NCBI GenBank assembly: GCA_025934695.1
Contig: JAICWS010000002.1
Span: 1,035,043 to 1,099,042, forward strand
DNA: 64,000 nt
Direction of reading: 5' to 3'
Origin: Alphaproteobacteria bacterium
Lineage (GTDB): Bacteria > Pseudomonadota > Alphaproteobacteria > Micavibrionales > UBA2020
Below are positions 48,436 through 56,353 of the stretch, in pieces. The notes under the pieces are model-generated. The model did not search any database and was not told the DNA's origin. It saw only the letters and a program-made list of their open reading frames with translations. Made by a program: the position numbers and the translations under genes. Position 1 is the first letter of the stretch; every line of letters begins with the position of its first letter.

Positions 48436-49196
48436 GCGATTGGATGAAATTAGGTCTGTGTTCCTCCAATTCAGTCGGTAGGCGAACAATACTTGCTCTT
48501 CTCGCGCTGGCGGTGTTTCTGCCGGTGGTCGAGGTTAACCAAGCGGATGCAGGGATATTTTCAGATACAATTACTATTCGCTACCGAATGACGGTTGTGG
48601 TCGATACTCCTGAAGGTGTTAAAACTGGCACTGCTGTTCGCGAGGCTGGCGCATATTCGGAAATGCGAATTCTCCCTCAACAAGGCGGAACACATTATAA
48701 TGTGACTGAAGGGGAGGCGATACCAATCGACTTGGGCAAGAGAGGCTTTCTTTTTTCTGCAATCACACCTGAAAAAGAAGCGCGCACAGTTGTCCAAAAT
48801 TTGCGGAATGCGACGTATGGAGAAAAAGTCACCGTCGACCCGTCCACAGCGCTTTTTATTCAGTTTCAGAACATCAATGACCCATTGTCCGCGAGGGAAG
48901 TGTGTACTCCGGAAAGCTGTTCGGCAATAGCGAAGAGCTATCCAAAAGGACACGAGCCGCGTATGGCGACGTTTGAGGATGCCTATGGTCCCGGCGTATC
49001 GGTAAAGGAAGTAACGGTTGAGATTTCCACCGATGATGTTACTCGGGGTATTGAGAAGTTGATACCGTGGCTACCGCAAAAGTTGAAGACGCAAGGTACG
49101 TTAACCGCAGATAATCCTAGAAAGAAGCCGTTTTCCGACCCGACTGGCCTTTATTTAGGAGGCGATGCGTTTGTTATTGGGAGATCTTTCAAATAA
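48432..49196 (+). CDS. exported protein of unknown function, lower GC
   Basis: 254 residues. A basic start and hydrophobic segment (RRTILALLALAVFLPVVEV) suggest export; the rest is soluble. The stretch ITIRYRMTVVVDTPEGVKTGTAVREA ... GEAIPIDLGKRGFLFSAI recalls a family of hypothetical proteins widespread in alphaproteobacteria, of unknown role. The GTG start overlaps the cyclase stop (GTGA). Its GC content is clearly lower than that of the cyclase gene, so it may have been acquired separately. A periplasmic partner for the cyclase sensor domain is conceivable. Confidence 0.65.
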   Translation: MSDWMKLGLCSSNSVGRRTILALLALAVFLPVVEVNQADAGIFSDTITIRYRMTVVVDTPEGVKTGTAVREAGAYSEMRILPQQGGTHYNVTEGEAIPIDLGKRGFLFSAITPEKEARTVVQNLRNATYGEKVTVDPSTALFIQFQNINDPLSAREVCTPESCSAIAKSYPKGHEPRMATFEDAYGPGVSVKEVTVEISTDDVTRGIEKLIPWLPQKLKTQGTLTADNPRKKPFSDPTGLYLGGDAFVIGRSFK

Positions 49197-49271
49197 ACAC
49201 AGTTTATTTAGTGAACGGAGTTTATTTAGTGAACGGATCGGCTAAATTGAAATCGCGTCCGAAACATACGC

Positions 49272-49934
49272 TCAGGTAAGCTTCGCAATCACCACCTTTT
49301 TCGGATCCAGCTTTCGGCCGATCGACCAGTTGAATTCGAACTGCCGCCGGAAGGTTTCCGCGATCATCGGGTTTTGGATCAGGAGCGCCTGCTGGGGCGG
49401 GCCCCAGTTGATGATGGCCATGCGGTCGGCATACACGTAGTAGGGCGTTTGCTGGAACAGGTATTTCGGGATGGCGCGGTAGAATTCGGGCGGGCCCGTC
49501 AATACCGTGTCGCCTTCCGAAATCAGCAGGCGCGTCGTGATGTTCTTTTTTCGCCAGTCGAGCGCCTGCTGCAGGTCCTTGCCGTACTTCTTGATCCACA
49601 GGCGCTCGTCGACGCCGCTGAGTAGGACTTCGCCGCCGGTCTTCGCGTAACATTCCTCGACGTCGCGCCATATCCTGAACGCGGAGTCATGACCTTCGAA
49701 AACCTGCAGGTGGAATTTTTCGCGCCGCAGGCGCACGCCCGGGTCCGGCGTGAATTCGATGCCGGCATTTTCAAGCCCGCTGCGCACGGCCAGCCAGGTG
49801 GCGGGGCGCGGCGAACCTTTGCCCTGTTCCAGCCCGGCGACGGCCGCGACAGACAGGCCGCTCGCCTCCGCGAGGGTCGCCTGATCCCAATCCAGCAGTG
49901 CGCGCGCGGCTTTGACCTGTAAATTAGTTAACAT
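49272..49934 (-). CDS. XRE-family regulator with C-terminal sensor-like domain
   Basis: 220 residues. The N-terminal XRE helix-turn-helix (about 4-58) is clear: QVKAARALLDWDQATLAEASGLSVAAVAGLEQGKGSPRPATWLAVRSGLENAGIEF. The rest (HDSAFRIWRDVEECYAKTGGEVLLSGVDERLWIKKYG ... ADRMAIINWGPPQQALLIQNP) resembles the PLD-like sensor fold found in some regulators, but without an HKD motif. It likely binds DNA under control of a small ligand. The ATG at 49934 follows an AT-rich region; the frame upstream of it is not needed. It is divergent from the promoter at 49981 and could control it. Confidence 0.8.
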   Translation of the reverse strand: MLTNLQVKAARALLDWDQATLAEASGLSVAAVAGLEQGKGSPRPATWLAVRSGLENAGIEFTPDPGVRLRREKFHLQVFEGHDSAFRIWRDVEECYAKTGGEVLLSGVDERLWIKKYGKDLQQALDWRKKNITTRLLISEGDTVLTGPPEFYRAIPKYLFQQTPYYVYADRMAIINWGPPQQALLIQNPMIAETFRRQFEFNWSIGRKLDPKKVVIAKLT

Positions 49935-49980
49935 TATTAAATAATAGCACACAAAAACTAATTTTAACTGAATATGCGCT

Positions 49981-50010
49981 TTGACATAATCACGCAGAAT
50001 CGGATATAAC
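49981..50010 (+). promoter_or_regulatory. sigma-70 promoter (TTGACA-N18-TATAAC)
   Basis: TTGACA at 49981-49986 and TATAAC at 50005-50010. The intergenic space is shared with the divergent XRE regulator. Confidence 0.75.
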
Positions 50011-50031
50011 AGAGATGTACAGGACGCAACT

Positions 50032-50125
50032 ACCGGCCCGGCGTTTTCCGCTTGTTTCCCGCCCACGGTCCACTTGGCGATCCTGCTAAAACAGCCCGTG
50101 AATGATATTCGGGGCTGTTTTTTTT
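50032..50125 (+). ncRNA. structured leader element copy F with its own terminator
   Basis: Hairpin 1: ACCG (50032) pairs with CGGT (50066-50069); an internal loop and GGCG/CGCC inner stem enclose TTTTCCGCTTGTTTCC (50044-50059). CCTGCTAAAACAGCCC follows. Hairpin 2 pairs AAAACAGCCC (50088-50097) with GGGCTGTTTT (50112-50121) and runs into T's, a full intrinsic terminator 64 bp before the gene at 50189. Transcription from 49981 would therefore give an RNA of about 110 bases, with read-through to the gene. It is either a small RNA or an attenuator. It aligns with copy A over about 90 bases. Confidence 0.6.
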
Positions 50126-50188
50126 ATGCGGCGGATTTCCCTTCACGGATGAAAGAAATGCGACCAAGTAACCCAATGGAGGATGACA

Positions 50189-50584
50189 ATGGCAAGACTT
50201 ACGAAACTGAAGCTTCTGGAAGCTTTCACCGGCGCGGCTGCGGCAAAGCAGGGCGGCAAGATTATCTTCTCTCCACTCGATCAGGGGCGGGCGGGGGAGC
50301 TCGTCGGCAAGTTGCTGGATGCGGGCGTGCTGCAGCGCGGCGCGGTCACCGGCGTCTCGGAGATCCGTGAACCGGTAAGCCCTCTCGACGGCATGGACAC
50401 CCGCTACATGTCGCCGGAGCAAACGGCGCGCATACGCCAGGAACGCAGCTATCCCCAGATCTACAGGAACGTGGTTACTTTCGTTCCCGTCGACAAGGCC
50501 GATATTTCCTTTGACGGTCCGGCGCGTACGCTTGCGGTGAGCGCAAAAAAAATCAGCACGGCGTCCATACAGCGAAAGAAATAG
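50189..50584 (+). CDS. uncharacterised protein behind structured leader
   Basis: 131 residues, basic and soluble (LTKLKLLEAFTGAAAAKQGGKIIFSPLDQGRAGELVGKLLDAGVLQRG ... PVDKADISFDGPARTLAVSAKK). No family recognised. GGAGG lies six bases before the ATG at 50189; an ATG at 50183 overlaps that site. The only promoter seen (49981) is separated from it by leader copy F and a terminator, so expression probably depends on read-through. Confidence 0.6.
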   Translation: MARLTKLKLLEAFTGAAAAKQGGKIIFSPLDQGRAGELVGKLLDAGVLQRGAVTGVSEIREPVSPLDGMDTRYMSPEQTARIRQERSYPQIYRNVVTFVPVDKADISFDGPARTLAVSAKKISTASIQRKK

Positions 50585-50680
50585 TCGGCCGGCATCAACG
50601 CCCGCCGCTGACGCCGATTAAGACCTAACACAGTCAATGCCGCTGGGAAGGCCTAAGCTTTTCCGGCGGCACGACTGAAG

Positions 50681-50905
50681 AGGATTTAACGCGGAGACCC
50701 GGAGGTGCGGAGTTCCTTCCTGACTTCGCGCGAAGCGCATTCGTCTATATTGTAAGTTTAACGCGAAGGCCGAAGTCCCGAAGAGGCCGCGCAGCCGAAC
50801 CGTTTCTTCGGAGCTTCGGGTCTTCGCGTTAAATTCCCATTTGGGTCAATTGCGCTGCGCGCGGTTTTAGAAAGACTCCGGACCTCCGGGTCTCCGGGTT
50901 AAAAT
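50681..50905. repeat. nested inverted repeat, copy 3
   Basis: The outer arms begin TTTAACGCGGAGACCCGGAGGTGCGGAG and end CTCCGGACCTCCGGGTCTCCGGGTTAAAATTCC. The CTTCGCGCGAAGCGC and GCGCTGCGCGCG blocks lie as in copies 1 and 2. The inner arms (50757-50785 and 50804-50833) use CGAAG units (AACGCGAAGGCCGAAGTCCCGAAG). The right edge contains the last codons and stop of alkB. Confidence 0.88.
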
Positions 50906-51480
50906 TCCTTAGTCAGCATATTTCTGAAGGTAATGGAGTATCGCAGCTCTTCGACAGGCGGAATACTGTGTTCCCATTCCCAGCGTACCGGGCCCGACAG
51001 GAGGTAGGCGGAGCGCGGTTCCACGATCAGGCTTTTGCGATCCCATTTGTCGCCGTCCTGCCGGCGCAGGCGGAACTTGCAGGGCGCGCGCAATGAAATG
51101 CCCACGACCTGCTCGAAGATGGGGCGGTCGCGGTGCCAGCCGATGCCGGCGCCCGCGGCATATTCGTTGACCAGCACATGCTCGATGGTATCGGGGTTCA
51201 TCCCGAGGCGGGAAACCTGTCCGCCCAGTTCGCGGAGGTAATCGGGTATCTTCTCGGCCTTTTTCAGCCTGGCCTTGCTGAAATCATAATGCCAGCCAAA
51301 AGAAACGACGCGGCGCTTGCCCTTATAACCATGAAAGTCGAATTCCGTGAACGGCAATTCCGCCAGCCGCGCCACAAGCTCCTGCTCCTGCGCGCGGGGG
51401 ATGAAATCCGGCTGATAAACAAAGCCGGCCGGATAGGCGGAAGCCTGCGGCTCCACAGATGAAAACAGGTCGGGCTGCAT
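50899..51480 (-). CDS. alkB: AlkB-like 2-oxoglutarate/Fe(II) dioxygenase
   Basis: 193 residues. The iron ligands are His116 and Asp118 (IGWHRDRP) and His171 (WEWEHSIPP). The 2-oxoglutarate-binding arginines are in ELRYSITFRN (Arg180, Arg186). The Tyr in VNEYAAGAG is conserved in the family. AlkB enzymes reverse 1-methyladenine and 3-methylcytosine lesions in DNA or RNA. The ATG at 51480 (MQPDLFSS) gives the usual length; the longer frame upstream reads as shadow. The final codons (KEF-stop) coincide with the edge of an inverted repeat. Confidence 0.9.
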   Translation of the reverse strand: MQPDLFSSVEPQASAYPAGFVYQPDFIPRAQEQELVARLAELPFTEFDFHGYKGKRRVVSFGWHYDFSKARLKKAEKIPDYLRELGGQVSRLGMNPDTIEHVLVNEYAAGAGIGWHRDRPIFEQVVGISLRAPCKFRLRRQDGDKWDRKSLIVEPRSAYLLSGPVRWEWEHSIPPVEELRYSITFRNMLTKEF

Positions 51481-51538
51481 AACTGATTTTATATAGGCCG
51501 AATCAAGGTTTTTTCTATTGGTCAGCATGGGAAAGAGA

Positions 51539-52120
51539 TCACTTCTCGTTTGCCAAAAATGCCTGCGCCCGCGGGTCATCCTTGCGGACCTTGATGGGGT
51601 TGAGCTCGACGCCGTAGGGCATCCGGCGTTCCTCGATGAGAACGATTTCATCCTCGGCCAGAATGCCCAAATCCACGTCGCGGTCGGGAAGGACGGTGTA
51701 ATAGCGGTTGCCGACCGCGACCATGATCGTCATGTTCTCCAGCTTCGCCCAGCGGCGGAAGTTGGTGTGATAGGGTTCGGCGCGCCAGGCGTCGGGGCGC
51801 TGCGGGTCGACGTGGACGGTCATGCGCGAGCCGCCCGCGCCGTGGACCGCCACGACCATTTTCGAGTGCGTCGGCTTCCACTCATCGCCGAGGCCCGGCA
51901 TCGTCATCCAGGCGCAGAAGAACTGGCGGCATTCATTGGGGCGCGTCGCGTAGATGCCGCAGCCCTTGCCGGGCTTGCAGTGCCGGCACCATATGCCTGC
52001 CGGCTTTTCGACCGCGTCGATTTTGGTGAGCTTGCAGCACATGGCGCAAGTGCCGCAACTGCGGCCAGGCACCACGCGGGCGGCGGCATTGCCATCGCCT
52101 GTCCCTTCTTCAACCGTCAT
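51539..52120 (-). CDS. YkgJ-family cysteine-cluster protein
   Basis: 193 residues. Eight or more cysteines near the N-terminus (SCGTCAMCCKLTKI ... WCRHCKPGKGCGIYATRPNECRQFFCAW) form the zinc- or iron-sulfur-binding cluster of the YkgJ/CxxCxxCC family. The remainder is a small beta-rich domain. Function unknown; some members are thought to act in metal-dependent modification. It lies 58 bp upstream of alkB on the same strand and may be cotranscribed with it. Confidence 0.85.
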   Translation of the reverse strand: MTVEEGTGDGNAAARVVPGRSCGTCAMCCKLTKIDAVEKPAGIWCRHCKPGKGCGIYATRPNECRQFFCAWMTMPGLGDEWKPTHSKMVVAVHGAGGSRMTVHVDPQRPDAWRAEPYHTNFRRWAKLENMTIMVAVGNRYYTVLPDRDVDLGILAEDEIVLIEERRMPYGVELNPIKVRKDDPRAQAFLANEK

Positions 52121-52179
52121 GAAGCATCCCCGTCATGCTTTCAATTTTACATGGTTTGGACGCGGAAGAATATGCCCGT

Positions 52180-53616
52180 TCAGCCGCCGAGCTGCGCCCC
52201 GCCGCCCAGGGCAAGATAAAGCTGGGCCTCGCTGGTGAGCAGTTTGGCCTGCGCGCGGGAGAGGCCGAGCTGCGCCTGGCTGCGCTGGCGTTCGGCGTCG
52301 AGCACCTGGAGAATGCCGGAATTTCCGGCCGCGAAGCTTTTGCGCGCGATATCGACGTTCGCGGCGGCGATGCGCAGGGCCTCGCGCTGGTCGCGCACGT
52401 CGGCGGTGCCGTTGCGGATCGCCTGCAGCGCATCCGCCACCTGGCCGAAGGCCTGGAGCACGGTTTTCTCATAATTCGCTTCCGCCGCCTTGTAATCATC
52501 CACCGCCTGCCGGCGTTTGGCCTGCAGCGTTCCCCCATTGAATATGGGCGCGGTCAGATTGCCGGCAACGGCGAAGGCATTTGATTTCAGGCTGAACAGC
52601 TGCGCCGGCGTCAGCGCTTCCTGCATCGTATTGGCGGTGAGGGTGATGTTCGGATACAGCGCGGCGGTCGCGACTCCGATCGAGGCGCTCGCTGCATGCA
52701 GCTGCGCCTCCGCCGCCATAATGTCGGGACGCCGGTGCACAAGCTCGGAGGGAAGTGACAGCGGCAGCGTATCAGGCGCATGGAAGTCGGCGAGCGCGAA
52801 TTCCGGCGGGTTCCAGTCGCCCGGCGCATGTCCCGCCAGTATGGCGACCGCGTGCCGCGCGGTGTCGAGCGACTGGTGCAGAGCGGGAAGCTCCGCCCGG
52901 TCATTCGCCAGCTGGCTCTGCGCGCTTAAAATATCCGTGCGTGTGCCGGCGCCAGCGGTGAACCGGGCCTGGACGAGTTTCAGGTTCTTTTCGTCTTCGG
53001 CGATGACCTGCGTGACTGCCGCAAGCTCTGCGCGCGCGCTTGCCATCGCGAGGGCCTGCATGGTCAGGTTGCCACTCAGGGTCAAGTAGGCCGCATCGCG
53101 CTCATAGCCCTGGAATTCCGCCAGCGCCCGGTCGCGCTCGACGCCGCGGCGCAACCCGCCGGTGTAGTCCAGCACATAGCTCAGCGACGGGCCGATCTCG
53201 TAATAGGTGAAGGGCGGAATTTTGAAGTTACTGGGACCGAACAAGGCCGCGCCATATTTCTGGCGCGCGACGCTGCCGTTCAGCTGCACTTGCGGAAACA
53301 GCGCGCCGCGCGTGGCATTGACGTTTTCCCGCGCCGCCGCCAGCGTGGCCTCGGCGGAAGCGAGGTCAGGGCTGTGCGCAAAGGCTTCCTGCATCGAGGC
53401 GTCGAGCGGCGGGGAGCGGAATTCCTGCCACCAGGCGGAGGGCATCGGCTTGTCTGTATCCATCAGCGGCGCCCCCTTAGGCGCCGGTGTGTCATGAGCG
53501 GCGGTATAACTCTGCGTCCCCGGTGGCGCGGGAGGACGAAAGTTCGGCCCGACGGTGCAGGCGGACAGCAGCATTCCCGCCGCCAACAAGGCGATTTTGT
53601 TCGATGCCCTGCTCAT
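52180..53616 (-). CDS. outer-membrane efflux lipoprotein, NodT family
   Basis: 478 residues. Lipobox LLSAC puts the acylated Cys at 20. Two OEP repeats contain HSPDLASAEATLAAARENVNATRGALFPQVQLNGS and RRPDIMAAEAQLHAASASIGVATAALYPNITL, the NodT signature. It is the outer-membrane channel of the EmrAB system encoded just upstream (4 bp overlap with emrB). It differs from the orphan copy at 12291, so the window holds two OprM-type channels. Confidence 0.92.
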   Translation of the reverse strand: MSRASNKIALLAAGMLLSACTVGPNFRPPAPPGTQSYTAAHDTPAPKGAPLMDTDKPMPSAWWQEFRSPPLDASMQEAFAHSPDLASAEATLAAARENVNATRGALFPQVQLNGSVARQKYGAALFGPSNFKIPPFTYYEIGPSLSYVLDYTGGLRRGVERDRALAEFQGYERDAAYLTLSGNLTMQALAMASARAELAAVTQVIAEDEKNLKLVQARFTAGAGTRTDILSAQSQLANDRAELPALHQSLDTARHAVAILAGHAPGDWNPPEFALADFHAPDTLPLSLPSELVHRRPDIMAAEAQLHAASASIGVATAALYPNITLTANTMQEALTPAQLFSLKSNAFAVAGNLTAPIFNGGTLQAKRRQAVDDYKAAEANYEKTVLQAFGQVADALQAIRNGTADVRDQREALRIAAANVDIARKSFAAGNSGILQVLDAERQRSQAQLGLSRAQAKLLTSEAQLYLALGGGAQLGG

Positions 53617-55133
53617 TCCATCACCGCATGATGTTTTCCGCCGCCCGGTCTGTTGCGCCGCAGGATGATGAGGGCCGGCATGGAGACCAGCGTCAGCACC
53701 ATCATCAGCCGGAAATCATCGATATAGGCGATGGTCGCCGCCTGGCGCGTGACGGCAGCGTTCAGCGCGGCGATGCCGCTGGCGCTCGTCGTGTCCACCG
53801 TCGATGTGCTCAACTGCGCCGCCGCGTTAAGACCCGTAACATGCGCGCTCAAGGATTCATGCATGATTTGTGTGTTCCGCGTCAGCAGGAACTGCACGAC
53901 GGAAATACCGATGCTGGAGCCTACGTTTCTTAACAGGTTAAAAAACGCCGTGCCCTCCGTGCGCATACTCTTCGGCAGGGTGGCGAAGGCAACCGTACTT
54001 AAAGGAACCCAGATAAGGCCGATGCCGAAGCCCTGCGCGATACCGGCCACGATGATCAGCTGCTTGCCCATCAGGAGCGAGATATGCGTCATCTGCCACA
54101 GGGAAAAGCCGGTGATCGCAAAGCCCGCCGCCATGACCTTGCGCGCGTCGACATAATTCAGCAGCCGCCCGACGAGGAACATTGCCATCATCGTGCCCGC
54201 GCCGCGCGGCGCGGTGACGAGGCCGGTCGTCAGCACCGGGTAATCCATGAGGTTCTGCAGGAACGGCGGAATGAGCGCCAGCGTCGCGAACAAAACCACG
54301 CCCACGATGAAGATGAAGATATTCGCCGTCACGAAGTTGCGGTCGGCGAAGAGCGCCGGGCGAATGAAAGGCTTTGGATAGGACAGCATGTGGATGAGGA
54401 ACAGGTAAAACGATACGCCCGCGATGACGGCCTCGGTCACGATTTCCGGCGAGGAGAACCAGTCCTTCAGCTCGCCCCGATCCATCATCATTTGTAAAGC
54501 GCCGACGCCCAGCGACAGCGTGATGAAGCCGAAAAAATCGAACGGCTCCTTGTGCGTGTCGGTGCTGCGCGGCAGGGAAAACAACAGCCCCAGGAAGGCC
54601 AGCGCGCCGATGGGCACATTGATGTAAAAGACCCAGCGCCAGTTGTAATCGTCGGTCAGCCAGCCGCCGAGCGCGGGACCCAAGATCGGTCCCATCGTGA
54701 CGCCGATGCCCCAGGTCGACATGGCGCGGGCATGGGTTTCGGGCGGGTTGATGTCGAACAGGATCGCCTGCGATAGCGGCACGAGCGCCGCGCCCCCGAC
54801 CCCCTGCAGCAGCCGGAACAGCACGAGTTGCGGCAGGCTCTGCGCCATGCCACAGAGCGCAGAGGCGACGGTGAAACAGGCAATCGAGGCGAGGAAGACC
54901 AGCTTGCGGTCGAAACGCCGCGCCAGCCAGCCGGTGAGGGGGATCATGATGGCGGCGGCCACAATGTAAGAGGTCAGCACCCAGGTCATCTGGTCTTGCG
55001 TGGCCGACAGCGTGCCCTGCATGCGGGGCAGTGCGACGTTGGCGATGGTGGAATCGAGCGCCTGCATGATTGTCGCGAGCATGACGGAAACGGTGATCAG
55101 CCCGCGGTTCGGAAACTCTTCGCCGGCCTGCAT
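53613..55133 (-). CDS. emrB: MFS multidrug transporter, EmrB/QacA (DHA2) family
   Basis: 506 residues with fourteen transmembrane helices. The DHA2 motif C region (WGIGVTMGPILGPALGGWLTDDYNWRWVFYINVPIG) is clear, and LDSTIANVALPRM is in helix 1. It exports hydrophobic toxic compounds by proton antiport through EmrA and the NodT channel. It begins 5 bp after emrA and overlaps the channel gene by 4 bp. Confidence 0.95.
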   Translation of the reverse strand: MQAGEEFPNRGLITVSVMLATIMQALDSTIANVALPRMQGTLSATQDQMTWVLTSYIVAAAIMIPLTGWLARRFDRKLVFLASIACFTVASALCGMAQSLPQLVLFRLLQGVGGAALVPLSQAILFDINPPETHARAMSTWGIGVTMGPILGPALGGWLTDDYNWRWVFYINVPIGALAFLGLLFSLPRSTDTHKEPFDFFGFITLSLGVGALQMMMDRGELKDWFSSPEIVTEAVIAGVSFYLFLIHMLSYPKPFIRPALFADRNFVTANIFIFIVGVVLFATLALIPPFLQNLMDYPVLTTGLVTAPRGAGTMMAMFLVGRLLNYVDARKVMAAGFAITGFSLWQMTHISLLMGKQLIIVAGIAQGFGIGLIWVPLSTVAFATLPKSMRTEGTAFFNLLRNVGSSIGISVVQFLLTRNTQIMHESLSAHVTGLNAAAQLSTSTVDTTSASGIAALNAAVTRQAATIAYIDDFRLMMVLTLVSMPALIILRRNRPGGGKHHAVME

Positions 55134-55138
55134 GTGGC

Positions 55139-56221
55139 TTATCCCCCGAACAGGGAGCGGCGATGCTGCGTATCGACCGTCACGGTGACGCTGAGCCCGG
55201 GGTTCAGCGGCACGCCGTTCAGGTCGTCCCGGTCGATGGCGATGCGCACGGGCACCCGCTGGACGACTTTCACCCAGTTGCCGCTGGCATTTTCAGGCGG
55301 CAGCAGCGAAAAGGATGAACCGGTGCCGGGGCTGATGCTCGACACGATGCCGCGAAATTCGCGAGCGTCATAGGCGTCGATTTTGAAAGTCGCGGCCTGT
55401 CCTGGCCTCATATAGGTCAGGTCGGTTTCCTTGAAATTGCCTTCGACGTAGATATCGCTGGTCGAGACGAGCGAGAACAGCGGCGCGGCGGCGTTCACAT
55501 AGTCGCCGACCTGCAGCTGCTCCACTTTCGTCACGACGCCGTCGATGGGCGCGGTGACGGTCGCATAGCTCATATTCAGATTGGCCTGGTCGAGCGCGGC
55601 CTGCGCAGCCTTGACGTCAGGATGCTCGTTCACATCGATGTCGGGGTCGCCGCCGAGTTTCGCCAGCGCGGCATTGGCCACTTCCTGCGCCGCCGCCACT
55701 TTTTCGCGGGCCGATTGAAGCGAGAGGTTCGCCTGGTCCAGTTGCGCCTTCGATGAGATCCCGGAGGCCGCCAGTTTTTCCTGGCGCGCATACTCCTTCT
55801 GGGCGTAATCGAGCGTGTCCTGCGCCGTCTTCAGATCGGCCAGGCGCTGCTTGTATTCCGCTTTCTGCGACTGGACCTGGAGCTTTTCCGCCGCCAGTTT
55901 CGCCGCCGCATTGTCGATGGCGATTTTCAGCGGCCGTGGGTCGAGCCGGAACAGGACTTGCGATTTTTTGACAGGCTGGTTGTCGCGGACGTCGAGCTCC
56001 GACACCCGGCCGCTGATATTCGTGCTGATGGCGACGCGCCCGGCCTGGATGTAAGCGTCGTCGGTGCTCATGTAACGACCGCTGCCAAGCCAGAAAATAA
56101 GCCCCGCAATCGCCAGCAGCAAAGGTCCGCCGACCATCAGCCTGCGCCGGTGTCGCTGGAAGAAGGTAGGCGGACGGTTTTTAGCTTCCGCTGGTTTTTG
56201 CTTTTCCGGCGTCTGGGTCAT
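55139..56221 (-). CDS. emrA: membrane fusion protein, EmrA/HlyD family
   Basis: 360 residues. One N-terminal transmembrane helix (about 31-47), then a biotinyl-lipoyl half-motif (STDDAYIQAGRVAISTNISGRVSELDV), a long alpha-helical hairpin (AAKLAAEKLQVQSQKAEYKQRLADL...) and the second lipoyl half with YATVTAPIDGVVTKV. This is the EmrA adapter linking the pump to the channel. It is the first gene of the efflux operon. The frame ends LFGG, typical in length. No regulator gene adjoins it. Confidence 0.94.
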   Translation of the reverse strand: MTQTPEKQKPAEAKNRPPTFFQRHRRRLMVGGPLLLAIAGLIFWLGSGRYMSTDDAYIQAGRVAISTNISGRVSELDVRDNQPVKKSQVLFRLDPRPLKIAIDNAAAKLAAEKLQVQSQKAEYKQRLADLKTAQDTLDYAQKEYARQEKLAASGISSKAQLDQANLSLQSAREKVAAAQEVANAALAKLGGDPDIDVNEHPDVKAAQAALDQANLNMSYATVTAPIDGVVTKVEQLQVGDYVNAAAPLFSLVSTSDIYVEGNFKETDLTYMRPGQAATFKIDAYDAREFRGIVSSISPGTGSSFSLLPPENASGNWVKVVQRVPVRIAIDRDDLNGVPLNPGLSVTVTVDTQHRRSLFGG

Positions 56222-56289
56222 AGGATGTCATTTTCAGAATCTGTCCTGCGAGGGGCAGGCGGCCGCAACATGAGGATTTCAACAAATAG

Positions 56290-56335
56290 AGGCCGCATTC
56301 GTTCCGCTCCGGCGCGAAAGGAGCAGCGGGCCTCA
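56290..56335 (-). terminator. possible terminator after the ASRT-like gene
   Basis: On the minus strand GAGGCCCGC pairs with GCGGCCTC and an inner GCTCC pairs with GGAGC. TATTTGTTG follows, a weak T-tract. It separates the four-gene operon from emrA. Confidence 0.45.
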
Positions 56336-56353
56336 CCCTTCAAGGGGGGGGTC

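Noticed and set aside
53487-55373. Plus-strand frames across the efflux operon
   Set aside because: They are antisense to the channel, emrB and emrA genes, which are unambiguous by homology.
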